Source of the DNA: Dillenia suffruticosa
Taxonomy: Eukaryota; Streptophyta; Magnoliopsida; Dilleniales; Dilleniaceae
DNA length: 64,000 nucleotides
Direction of reading: 5' to 3'
Assembly (NCBI GenBank): GCA_033439265.1
Contig: JAVTVX010000010.1
Location: 15,531,490 to 15,595,489, forward strand
The notes beneath the pieces are model-generated. The model was not told the DNA's origin. It saw only the letters and a program-made list of their open reading frames with translations, and did not search any database. Shown in pieces: positions 50,201 through 59,190 of this stretch; within the stretch, counting starts at the first letter, position 1; each line of letters starts with the position of its first letter. The translations under genes and the position numbers were made by a program.

Positions 50201-51821
50201 ATAGGCCACAACATTGATATGATTTCTGTTTGATAAAAAAGAATTATATCAGATGCAATACAAAATAAATAAAATTATCTAAGGAAGAGAAATTCTTAAA
50301 ACTGATTGGAAAAAGAGTAAAATATAGACTTAAAAACTACCACTCGGATCCCCTTTCAACTCCTCTAGACTGTAATCTTCATAAACAGTAGAGGCATTAG
50401 CCTATATAGAAGCATAAAAGATAACCTTCTCCCAAAGGAGAAAGGATCAATACTCTTAACAAAATTCTAGCTTTCAGGTCCCACCAACTCCAAGGAATAG
50501 CCACAAAAGCCCATCTCCGAAGCTAATAAACATCTTCCTACCCTCCAAAACCATTATATTTTGTGAGTAATAAATCAGGGAGGCCTTTAGGACAAACCCA
50601 CTCATTACCACACAAAGCAAAGAGGCGATTCCACATCTCCCACACAATAGAATAATGTAGAAACATGTGATCTCAAGTTTCACAATTCTTGTAATATGTC
50701 CCAACCCACCTTCTAACGCAATAGGCCTTCTTCTATACCTAATAGACAACAAATTATACTTGGAAACAGAGAAGTTTCATTGAGCACAGTCAAACAGTGG
50801 TCAAGTCATCCCAGAATGCTCACAATGTATTAACCAAATAAAAACCCTAACAACCCACCTCTCACAGCATAAAAAATAACTTGTCCTATCTAATATTCTT
50901 GTTTGAAATTAAATTGAACCCTGGAAGAGATGATCAGTGACTAGAATACAACAAGCAAAATCCAAACCACTGAAAATACAAATAGAAGTAAATTTAAATC
51001 ATGGGGTTTATCTATTTCCTCAACTCTACACTCAATTTTAAATTTATACAACAGCATAATGAATGGACAAATACGGTGCACAACCCACTGACCTCATCGA
51101 CGTGCCGCTTTCCAGGAACCCACGACGCTGAAGAATCTGAAACTCCATCAACCAAACCGTTATCATCTCTCACTTCACGGATTCCATCTTCATCATCATC
51201 ATCATCATTTCCCAACCCACTCGTGGCACTGCTGCTACCTCTCTCACCTGCATAACCACTACTGCTAGGGCTCGATGGCGCTTCGTCCACTTCCAGACCC
51301 GAATTGTTCCTCCGAACGACGCTGCGTGTTTCAAAACCCTCCTCGGTAACAATCTCTTCAACCACCTGAAGCACTGACCTTGACTGAATTTCTTCTTGTT
51401 CTTGTTCTTGTTCTTCTTCGATCTCGCCAACAACACCTCTCGCTTCTCCGTTATTCTCAAGCCCCGAATTGTTACTCGAAATGACGCCCTGCGTTTCAAA
51501 GCCCCCAATAACTCCAGCAGGCTCCGCACTTGTCTGCACTTGTTCTCGTTCTTCGATCTCACCAACGCCAATCGCTTCTCCGATGTTATTCTCAATTTCT
51601 TCTTCTAGGGCATCGTCTAGGGTTTCTTGATTTAACAAGGCTTCGCCGTTGTCAACGGAGGTAGATGCATTCTCGTCGGTTAATTTAATAGACGCCAAAC
51701 GATCCTGATTGGACTCGAGATATTTGAGATTGGGACTAGGGTTAGGATTTGAGCCATCGGATTGATCAGGTTGTTCTTCGGAAGACGATAAAGAAGAAGA
51801 ACCCGAATCGGAAGCCATCAA
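43959..51821 (-). CDS. MON1: Vacuolar fusion protein MON1 (SAND family)
   Basis: Fourteen exons: 51821-51093, 49913-49834, 49706-49635, 49549-49510, 48470-48369, 48053-47932, 47432-47300, 47200-47109, 46790-46709, 46608-46544, 46335-46033, 45918-45827, 44714-44650, 44054-43959. They join in frame to 690 aa (689 if the second Met is used). The first ~230 residues are acidic and disordered, longer than in Arabidopsis. The conserved SAND core begins at [20 protein letters not shown] and runs through [39 protein letters not shown] and [20 protein letters not shown], ending [14 protein letters not shown]1 with CCZ1 is the exchange factor that loads Rab7 GTPase on late endosomes, driving Rab5-to-Rab7 conversion and vacuolar trafficking. 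The intron after exon 8 uses a GC donor. Intron 1 carries a LINE remnant. The neighbouring DRB2-like gene is its expected partner. Identification is secure. Confidence 0.96.
44175..44206. repeat. (GA)n microsatellite in MON1 intron
   Basis: A perfect AG/GA tract of about 32 bp lies in the last MON1 intron, about 120 bp upstream (in transcript sense) of the final exon. On the transcribed strand it reads as CT. Confidence 0.9.
48170..48213. repeat. (CAAAA)n and (CAA)n simple repeats
   Basis: Several CAAAA units pass into six or seven CAA units within a MON1 intron. The CAA end resembles the terminal repeat of some plant SINEs, but no SINE body is visible beside it. Confidence 0.75.
50440..50760 (-). 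mobile_element. Decayed LINE (non-LTR retrotransposon) fragment, zf-RVT region, in MON1 intron 1
   Basis: On the minus strand an interrupted frame reads [11 protein letters not shown] near 50720-50740, then NCET, an in-frame stop, [30 protein letters not shown] and, past further breaks, [17 protein letters not shown] near 50475-50510. The pattern of CE-x-DHxFLHC followed by VWxxWNRLF and PxxLxDLLL is that of the zinc-binding region behind plant LINE reverse transcriptases. Key cysteines are partly lost, and several stops and frame breaks are present, so it is dead. Neither end of the element nor a poly(A) tail could be placed. Orientation matches MON1. Confidence 0.7.
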
Positions 51822-52413
51822 AGTCGGTGTAAATTGAATTGTTGGCCAAGTTGGACAAAATTTCAGCGAAGAAAACTAGGTTTCATTAGAGAGGGGGGGG
51901 GCCTTACCAGTCGTTCTTGCTGACTCTCGAGGAAATGAATCGAAATTGAAATTGAGGCGCAGATATTATGAGAAAAACGACTAGCTCTGACCAGTAGTTG
52001 GGGAAGGTTTGAAGATGAATCCCGACGGTACGGACACGAAGTTGGCTCCCCTTGGGCTCCTTTGGTTTGTTTTCTCTCCATCACCGTTGGACCTCCGAGA
52101 GGAGATTGCACATTAGATCTGGCTCAAATATTCAGGCCTAATTTCTCAAATTTGGATCTTCGGAGTTGTGGCGAAAGCGAGGTCTGTTCATTTTGGGCTT
52201 CGAAGAGTAATATTATGGGCTCAATACTAATCGGCCCAAAAATTAGAAGGATATCCTGAGCTGTGGGCCGTTCATTTTCGGCTTCGAAGCATATTCTGGA
52301 CTCAACTGGAATCGACCCAAATATTTAAACATGGATATAAAATGTAGGCCATACGAGATTGAAAACGGCCTTTCATTTTTTAATATGGAAAAAAAAAAAA
52401 AGAAGGAAAATGG
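51822..52413. promoter_or_regulatory. MON1 upstream region with duplicated 84-bp block rich in site II motifs
   Basis: Between the MON1 start and the tRNA gene lie two related 84-bp units (about 52186-52269 and 52270-52353), each beginning GTTCATTTT and containing CGGCTTCGAAG-like and CTCAA..CCCAAA-like blocks. They and their junctions carry several TGGGCY/GGCCCA motifs: TGGGCT near 52195 and 52216, GGCCCA near 52233, TGGGCC near 52264. TCP factors bind such motifs in housekeeping promoters. The MON1 leader probably starts between 51.9 and 52.1 kb. Confidence 0.55.
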
Positions 52414-52485
52414 TGTGGCTGCTGGGATTCGAGCCCAGGTCTTCACGGCCACAACGTGAAATTCTTACCACTAAACTACAGCCAC
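52414..52485 (-). tRNA. tRNA-His (anticodon GTG), nuclear cytosolic
   Basis: The minus strand from 52485 to 52414 folds as a 72-nt cloverleaf: acceptor GTGGCTG pairing with CAGCCAC, discriminator A, D-arm with box A TAGTTTAGTGG, anticodon loop TTGTGGC, and T-arm with box B GGCTCGAATCC. There is no intron. The anticodon stem is TCACG/CGTGA where I recall CCACG/CGTGG in the Arabidopsis gene, so a C-G pair has been exchanged for T-A with pairing kept. The three bases after the discriminator read CCA, unusual for a nuclear plant tRNA gene, where CCA is added later. ATTTTCC follows and gives a T4 stop for RNA polymerase III. A CAA motif lies directly upstream. Confidence 0.95.
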
Positions 52486-53186
52486 TTGTGGTGCTACCAA
52501 GATATTAGCAGATGATAAATTAATTTTATTTACAAATTGACCTATTATATTTTATTTAAAAATTTGTAAAATGGAGGTGATTGAGCTCAGTTTAAAATTA
52601 CTGGCAAGAAAAATTCCTTGCAATCCTAGGATTTTGAATGTGCATGTAAGATACATCAAAAATCTCAACATCATAATAAGGCAGCATTAAGTTCTTAGGA
52701 CCCCAACAATAGTCGGTCACCATCCAGATCTTGTTTGCATAAAAATGAGGGCATGCATCGTACATGCATATTCTGGGCAAATATAATTTAAAAAAAAAAA
52801 AAAAACTTGTGCCTCTTCCATTGCGCACATTACAAATTGCATGCCAAATTAAAATTTATTATTGAACGAAATATAAGATACATTTTTATTATAATTTCAA
52901 AGTTATGAAATTGTAATTTTCAATGAAATGAATAATATTTAAAATTATAATCTTAAAATTATACATAAGAAGATTATTTTATGAGGCAGATGCATCCTTC
53001 TGGGAAGCGGAGATGGAGCCATGTACGAATATATATATATATAAATTAAAATAACATCTAACGAAAATTAATTCTGTTTTTAATCATAATATGTCGTGAG
53101 TTGAATCCGTAACATATTGTGTCGTGTTTTAAACCCGTAACATGGGATATGTTGTGTCTTCAAAACGTGACATTACCCCTCCCCTG

Positions 53187-53380
53187 CCCGTGACTCTCTC
53201 CCTCTCCCCTCTCGTCGCCCGCGACACTCCTGTCTCCCTCCTTCCCCCGCGACTCTCTCTTTCCCTTGCCGCCCGCGTCACTCTTCTCTTTCTCCCTCCC
53301 CCCACAACTTGCGGCGCTCCTCCTCTCTCCCGTGACTCTCTCTCCGTGCCCTGCCCGCGACTCTCTATTCCGTCTTGGAA
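53187..53380. repeat. GC-rich, pyrimidine-strand minisatellite, ~28-bp unit
   Basis: The motif CCCGYGACTCTCT recurs, with variation, at 53187, 53218, 53246, 53272, 53329 and 53354, a period near 28 bp with one unit blurred. The plus strand is almost purely C and T with CCCGCG blocks. It is framed by three diverged copies of a GTGTTTTGAAAACGYAACAT-like word (near 53120, 53150 and 53395). It stands out sharply from AT-rich surroundings and is probably internal sequence of a transposon or a local expansion. Confidence 0.75.
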
Positions 53381-54096
53381 ACGTAACACACTGTATTGTG
53401 TTTTGAAAACGCAACATGAGTCTAGCGTTACCATCAGCCATGCTAATTAATATTAATAAAACCATCTTGTTTTGCAAGGTTCACAAACTACAGACGTCGC
53501 TCATCGCTTGGTCTCTTTTCTGAGAACAAAATGGGATGATATAGCGGGCACTACTTTTGAAAAGCATCGTAGCCATGATAGTTCAGAAGGTAAGGAGTAC
53601 TATGTGTACGTGTCGCAATATGACTTCATTCATCAAGGGCCGCGTTGGTGACAGCATCAAATGTCGACATACTTGGTACATATTCCCATCTCGCCATAAA
53701 GTCAGGAAAAGACGCTGTGGAGGAAAACGACAGGCGGACTTGAACAAAACGCCAAACCCCAGTTAGATGCATCGAAAGTGGTCAACCATAAAATCTATCT
53801 TTTTGAGCGACCCCACTGGAGCTCATATCCAACGGTTATGATCCGCTGATCATTTTTATCGGACGGTGCTAATGTAAAAAGCATTTTCCGAAATTTAAAA
53901 AATTTTCGCTCCCCTTTATATTCGTGGCTTGGAATATCTCTTCTTTTGGGAAGTCAGGTGAGGACAAAATGACCTCACATTTGGTTACATAAAATTGAAA
54001 ATCGACTGCCTGTGGTCATTCTCCTGTAAAAGTAATTTCCAAGATGACCACATTACCCTTTCCCAGTTCTTAAATGACTTTTTTCTTTTAAATAAT

Positions 54097-55060
54097 GAGA
54101 TAAGGATAAGTAAAATTCTTAAATTTTACCCTAAATTCATAAACTGATTCTTAAATTTTAAAACGTAACGATTAAGGATCTAAATTTTAAAAATCATAAT
54201 TTATTAGTTTTTTTGTTAATAATGGTACCTAATTGGCTATTAAGCGCCGAATTGATTCAAATTGATAGATTATGTGAATACCATGTATCAAAAATTACTA
54301 ACATATCATGTGATATGTCAAAATCATCACATACGTCAACACCAATCATGTTAACAGAAAAATTCTTCTCCTATTGGAAAAAAAAACACTAATCTCTCTC
54401 CCTCTCCCTTTCTCTCTCCTCTTCTCTTGCCAAAACCCATCAAAATCCACTCTTGTTAAAACCCATCAAAATCCACCTTCGAAGACATGTGGTTGAGGCA
54501 CAGGTTGCTTGTCACTTTGGTGGGATGGATTCTCATTTTGCTTTGGGTTTTGAAGATAGGGAACAGGTTAGAGTTTGTGAAGAAGAAGAAACTCCACGAA
54601 GAATGAATATTCTGAAGATGTGGGTTTTTTTGGGAGAAGAGAGAGAAAGGGGGAGGAGATGAGAGGGGAGAGAGAGAGAGGGGGGGGGAGATGGCTTTTT
54701 TTTCCATGAGAGAAGAGAGCGATTAGTGTTTTTTTCTGACTAGCGAAGAATTTTTCTATTGGCGTGTCATGTCATATCAGCATTGATGTTGATATAGTAA
54801 TATTATGTGTTACGGTATTGACGTGTTACATGACACGTCAGTATATCACGTGACACATCAATAATTTTTTATACATGACATCAATATAATTTATTGTCTT
54901 AATCCAATTCAACACTTAACGGCTAGTTAAACACTATTATTAACGAAAGAACTAATAAGTTACGATTTTTATAGTTTAAGTTTTTAATCGTTGTGTTTTG
55001 AAATTCAGCAAGTAATTTATGAATTTAGGATAAAATTAGGGACCTAACATGTAATTATCT
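54097..55060. mobile_element. Non-autonomous foldback (Mutator-like) DNA transposon with long inverted arms
   Basis: The left arm (about 54097-54410) and the right arm (about 54700-55060) are diverged reverse complements along their whole length. Matching landmarks include CCTAAATTCATAAA, AACGATTAA, TTATTAGT..TT.GTTAATAAT, GAAAAATTCTTC and AAAAACACTAATC. The element is flanked by the direct repeat TTTTAAATAAT (54086-54096 and 55061-55071), a 9- to 11-bp target-site duplication typical of Mutator-like elements. The ~290-bp centre has a doubled AAAACCCATCAAAATCCAC word and a GA-rich block; no transposase is present, so movement would need an enzyme from elsewhere. Transcribed, the arms would form a long hairpin, a likely source of siRNAs. 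Confidence 0.8.
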
Positions 55061-57006
55061 TTTTAAATAATTGTCAAAATTAGCGCTTGATGTGAGCATT
55101 GATGCGCAGGAAACATCACTGCACGGCTTTTATGTTCATGGGAATCATGGGATCACGCCATTGAACGTTACTTCCGCCAAGAATAGGAAAAGGGAGATAC
55201 AACATTTTTTGTCCATTGTGACCACCGACAAAAAAAAAAAAATTCAAGTTCAAAGACAACATGATGCAAGAAATGACGGAATGTTCCTTTGTTTGTTTCT
55301 AAGACAGAAAGGACTATTTCTTGCCTTCTAAATATAGAAAGTGCAAGTAAAAGGGTGACTTAGTCTCTAACTATAAGGTATTTCGTTCTTGTTTTATGTT
55401 TACTTATTTTTTTATTTGTTGGAAATATAAATAATTTAATAAAAATGAAAACAAATGACCCACAGGCTCGTGGATGGTGTGGACTCTTAGTATTAGCTGC
55501 CGGCGGAGGTAAGTTTCCAAGATACGTAATGAATGGCCCTTTTTCAAACGAAATGCCGCTTTCATTTTCTTTAGCGCATTAAACCCAAAAAATAAAAAAA
55601 TAAAATTACAAGACGAAATATTAATTTTTTTTTCATAATTATATTTTCGTTTATTAAAGCGAGGAGTAAATTACTAAAATCTATGCCTCAAACCTTTACA
55701 AAAGTGAATTTTGACTCATGGCTTCGGGGAATTCTTGGAGTTGATTGTAATAGCACAACTAGTTCGATATTTTGAATTTTAACAATAAATATAATATTTT
55801 AAAAGTTGAAATATTATTTTTTTAAAAATATGACAATCATTAAATAATTGCTTATTTGTAACCCTTATCAGAAGAAAGCGTGTAACGCGTGACATCAAAT
55901 TATTGATGACAACAATCCCATCTATCGTAGGCTTAAATTGATATCCTGCAAAACTGATAGGGGTCTGTGAACCCCATCATCTGCGAAATTCAGACCCTAC
56001 CATGCCAATCTTCAAGGTTAATATAAATGCTTCTGCATTTAAAGACTCCTCTCATGGCTTCGTTGCTTTTGAGGCCTTAAATTTATAAAAAAATATGTCT
56101 TAACAAGAGGGGCTGCAGTTTTAATAGTTGGATATATCAAATCCATGGACCATCCACACATGGCCCATTTTTTAACGTGTGTGAAGCACAGAAAAGGGTG
56201 TTAAATAATACTGAATTAGCGCAAAATGAATGTGACTATAAATGCTAATGAGTCAAGAAATAAAATAATTAAATCGTATGTGACAACACATATTTCAACA
56301 AAGTGTCACGGAAAGAACTTAACACCCCAACAGGTATAATAAAGAACTCTATATTTTGTACCATACAATGCTTGTACGGAATATGTTGCTTGCGGACCAG
56401 AAAACTATTCTAATATTCTTTCCACAGGAAATGACTTTAGGGTTAGTGGGGTTGGTTGGGATGGTGCAAATTTGAACAATAAACACAAAAGTCAATAAAA
56501 AATGTATGGATTCTCATTGTGATTTTTAGGCCTCTTCCCTTCTCATCTACCCCACCCACATTGAACCCTCTCCCCCTAAACGCCCCCATCGATCATTGAA
56601 CTAACAGTTCAACTTTCAATAATAGATTTACTCCGCTCCTTTTAATTTTTTTTTTCCCTTTTTCGAATTTCTTCTGAAATGTATATTCAAAGACAGAAAC
56701 ACAGTAAAACCAGAGATTTAATCCACAGATTTCGAATTCCGAAGACAAAAAACGTTACAGCGAAAGTTACAGTACCAGAATATCAGTATCCTCTTTCTCA
56801 TCACCGAACCGAAACCCCCTTCTTCACCAAAAAAAAAAAAAAAAACCCATAAAATTCAAAATTGAAGAGGAAATTTTAAAATCTCAAAAAAAGAAAACTC
56901 TGAACCCAAGTTTCTTTTTTAGTAAAGAAAAGGAAAAATATACGATGATCATCGTCAATCTCGTACCATTCCATAACTATGTTATTTCGGAACTAATATG
57001 TAAATA

Positions 57007-57534
57007 TTAATCTTCAAACCCAGTTTTCTCCCAAATTGCGTTTCGAACCCTACTCAGATCTCTCCCTTTCAAAGTCCTCCCGATTCCTTCGTGAACAGAA
57101 AACGACGCGATTCGAGTCCTCGCGAACTGCTTCGCCAAGAACTCGTGAGGCGGGACGCGATCTCCACCGTCTGTTTCATCGTCATCGTCGTCGTCGACAT
57201 AATCCTCGTTTTCTCTCCTCCGATTGTCCCTGTACTCCCCTCTCAATATTTTCGACCAGTCCGGTATATTCACGGGAACCGAAGACGGACGTTGATGATC
57301 GCCGTTCTCGACTACTCCTCGCTTCGATTGTTGTTGTTTCTTGTTCGCGCGAGAGGTCGTGATCGGTTTTCGGAGTTCCGGTGAGGCCGACCGTGTCGAG
57401 TTCCATACGTCGGACTCGTCGAGCTCGAACATAGCGGTTGTTGTCGTGTCGGAACCGATCGTCGAGAACTCCCTCTCTCCGGTGAGGAATCGGTGGTTAG
57501 CGTTCCTTGCCAAATAGCTTCTTCCGGTTGCCAT
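57007..57534 (-). CDS. S40 family senescence regulator (DUF584)
   Basis: One intron-free exon encodes 175 aa, usual for the family. The product begins [20 protein letters not shown] and has the S40 middle motif [15 protein letters not shown] around 88-103. An acidic stretch of seven aspartates with one following E (DDDDDDET region) comes next, then the conserved C-terminus [20 protein letters not shown] followed by [21 protein letters not shown]40 proteins are small plant nuclear proteins whose expression rises in senescence and with ABA, salicylic acid or dark treatment; their biochemical action is unknown. A TATA box lies about 150 bp upstream and a G-box cluster 1.2-1.7 kb upstream. Neighbouring RPL12 and REV match the Arabidopsis chromosome 5 arrangement. 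Coding sequence is markedly GC-richer than its surroundings. Confidence 0.93.
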   Translation of the reverse strand: MATGRSYLARNANHRFLTGEREFSTIGSDTTTTAMFELDESDVWNSTRSASPELRKPITTSRANKKQQQSKRGVVENGDHQRPSSVPVNIPDWSKILRGEYRDNRRRENEDYVDDDDDDETDGGDRVPPHEFLAKQFARTRIASFSVHEGIGRTLKGRDLSRVRNAIWEKTGFED

Positions 57535-57680
57535 TAACTAACCAAAAATCCAAATAAAAAAAAAAAAAAAAGACGCGTTCTCTCTCTCTACTCTTTCTCT
57601 TTCTAAAAAATAATCAATCCCTCGGGCTATCGTGAAAAAATGGTTACCCGTTTCTGGTGTTGGAGTGATGGTATGATCTG

Positions 57681-57690
57681 CTTTTATATA
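57681..57690 (-). promoter_or_regulatory. Candidate TATA box of the S40 gene
   Basis: TATATAAAAG reads on the minus strand at 57690-57681. A start about 30 bp downstream, near 57,650, gives a leader of roughly 115 nt containing the CTCTCTCT-rich stretch at 57580-57600, normal for an intronless plant gene. Confidence 0.6.
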
Positions 57691-58720
57691 GGTCCGAATG
57701 GATAAGGTTCTCTTCTCTCTGTATACCTTCTCTGCAACATCACCGTCCCTAAATTACCAAACTATCCTCCCGGTGTGTTTTGGCTCATTGCCACGTCGGA
57801 CCATTCGTTTATCCATTTTTCATGAAGGCTTTCTATATCTAAACTGCCTAATCCAAAATCATACACTAGGGGTATGTCGGGAAGTGTAATAGTTTTAGGC
57901 AACTTATTGCATATTTAAAATTTTCTAATCATCATAATTCATTACAAAATCACAAATAAGTACACGATATCATAGGCTAATGAAATCTTTCTATCCATGA
58001 AATATAAGCTATATGACTTCAATTTTATATTCGATTAAAAATCTATAAATGGAATAAATAAAAGTTGTAAATTTATTTTTTGATATTTGAAATAAAAATA
58101 GTTACTTTTATCTTAAATAAAAATATTTAATTTTTAAAAGTTCTGAATGATTGGTTTTTAAATGAATTTTGAATTGAAATTATTTTGTTACAAAAAATTA
58201 TAAAACAAAATATCATTTCATTTTCTCTTTTTTATTAGTATAGGGGAACATTTCAATATAAGCCTTAGAATTTTATCATATTCTATTTTTATTATATGAT
58301 TTTTTTAATTTTTCTTCCAATAATATTTCTTCATTATAATAAAAGAATTTTACATGAATAATAAGATTTAAAAATCAATGTACAAATTTTATTAAAAAAA
58401 CAAAATAATTATTTCATTAATAAAATTTGGTATTGTATTGTGTATATATAACATTATAATATGTAAATGCATGACTAGAGGATTTGATGTGATTTAGATA
58501 AATATAAACCAGGATTGGGTTTTTATTTTCCCATATCCAATGTAGCTTTCCAAAATAACTTTTATCGGAATATTCGTCCTAGTTTCAAACTGCCATTCGA
58601 GCATAACTTGATAACCTATTTATTAATTCTAACCGTAAACCAGATAAAAATTCCCTTACATACTAATTTTCGATTTTGTGTCAACTCAAAAGTCCAATTG
58701 ATGACTGGTGGAGCGATAGA

Positions 58721-59190
58721 CACGTGTCGTCAGGAGAGAAAGCAGAAACTGATTGGAGCACAGAGACGAGTGCCAACTGTACAAAAGTTCTTTTTTTTTT
58801 TTTAATAAAAAGCTAGTGAAACTTGGTTAGAAGAATTGGAGACAAAAGGGGAAAGGATGGGCATTTTGGGAAAAGAGAAAATTCGGGAAAATGCTTGATT
58901 AGAAATTTGTCGCGACGTGCGGGTTCACACCTTGTTCTAGATGTGGTCCATATTTAGAGGATCGAGGATTTGACACGTGGTGATTAAAGCCTCAAGATGG
59001 ACACGTGGAGGTCTTATACGTGAAGTGTTGTCCACACTCGGATCTGGCGCGTCTTCTTTGCCAGCTGTTCTGTCCTCTCAAAACGCGACCCGACCCGCAC
59101 ACGGTATTTTCTCTTTCTCGTTCCTAAACTTCATCTCTTCTCGCGGTAACGAAAACAATAAAAACGAAAATGCTGAAGGCTTGTTACGTG
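58721..59190. promoter_or_regulatory. Cluster of G-box / ACGT elements
   Basis: The palindrome CACGTG occurs at 58721-58726, 58974-58979 and 59002-59007, each as GACACGTG or GGACACGTGG-like, and ACGTGGC follows at about 59184-59190. These are binding sites for bZIP (ABF/GBF) and bHLH (PIF) factors and include ABRE forms. No gene starts beside them. The nearest is S40, 1.2-1.7 kb away, whose family responds to ABA and darkness, so regulation of S40 is plausible but unproven. Confidence 0.45.

Larger units (their letters stand above)
52486..57006. other. 4.5-kb intergenic region between tRNA-His and the S40 gene
   Basis: No protein gene is recognised. It contains the GC-rich minisatellite at 53187-53380 and the foldback element at 54097-55060. 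The remainder is AT-rich spacer, with the 3' flank of the S40 gene at the right end. Frames of about 60-105 aa in the minisatellite are open on both strands because the sequence lacks stop codons. Confidence 0.6.

Noticed and set aside
51170-51608. Alternative frames in MON1 exon 1
   Set aside because: The acidic repetitive exon leaves other frames open. Only the MON1 frame connects to VPGKRHVDE and the next exon.
53129-53477. Three overlapping frames of 101-105 aa on both strands
   Set aside because: All arise from the stop-free C/T minisatellite. Openness in several frames at once is a sign of composition, not coding.
57036-57406. Plus-strand and second minus-strand frames over S40
   Set aside because: They are shadows of the S40 exon, which has clear family motifs in its own frame.
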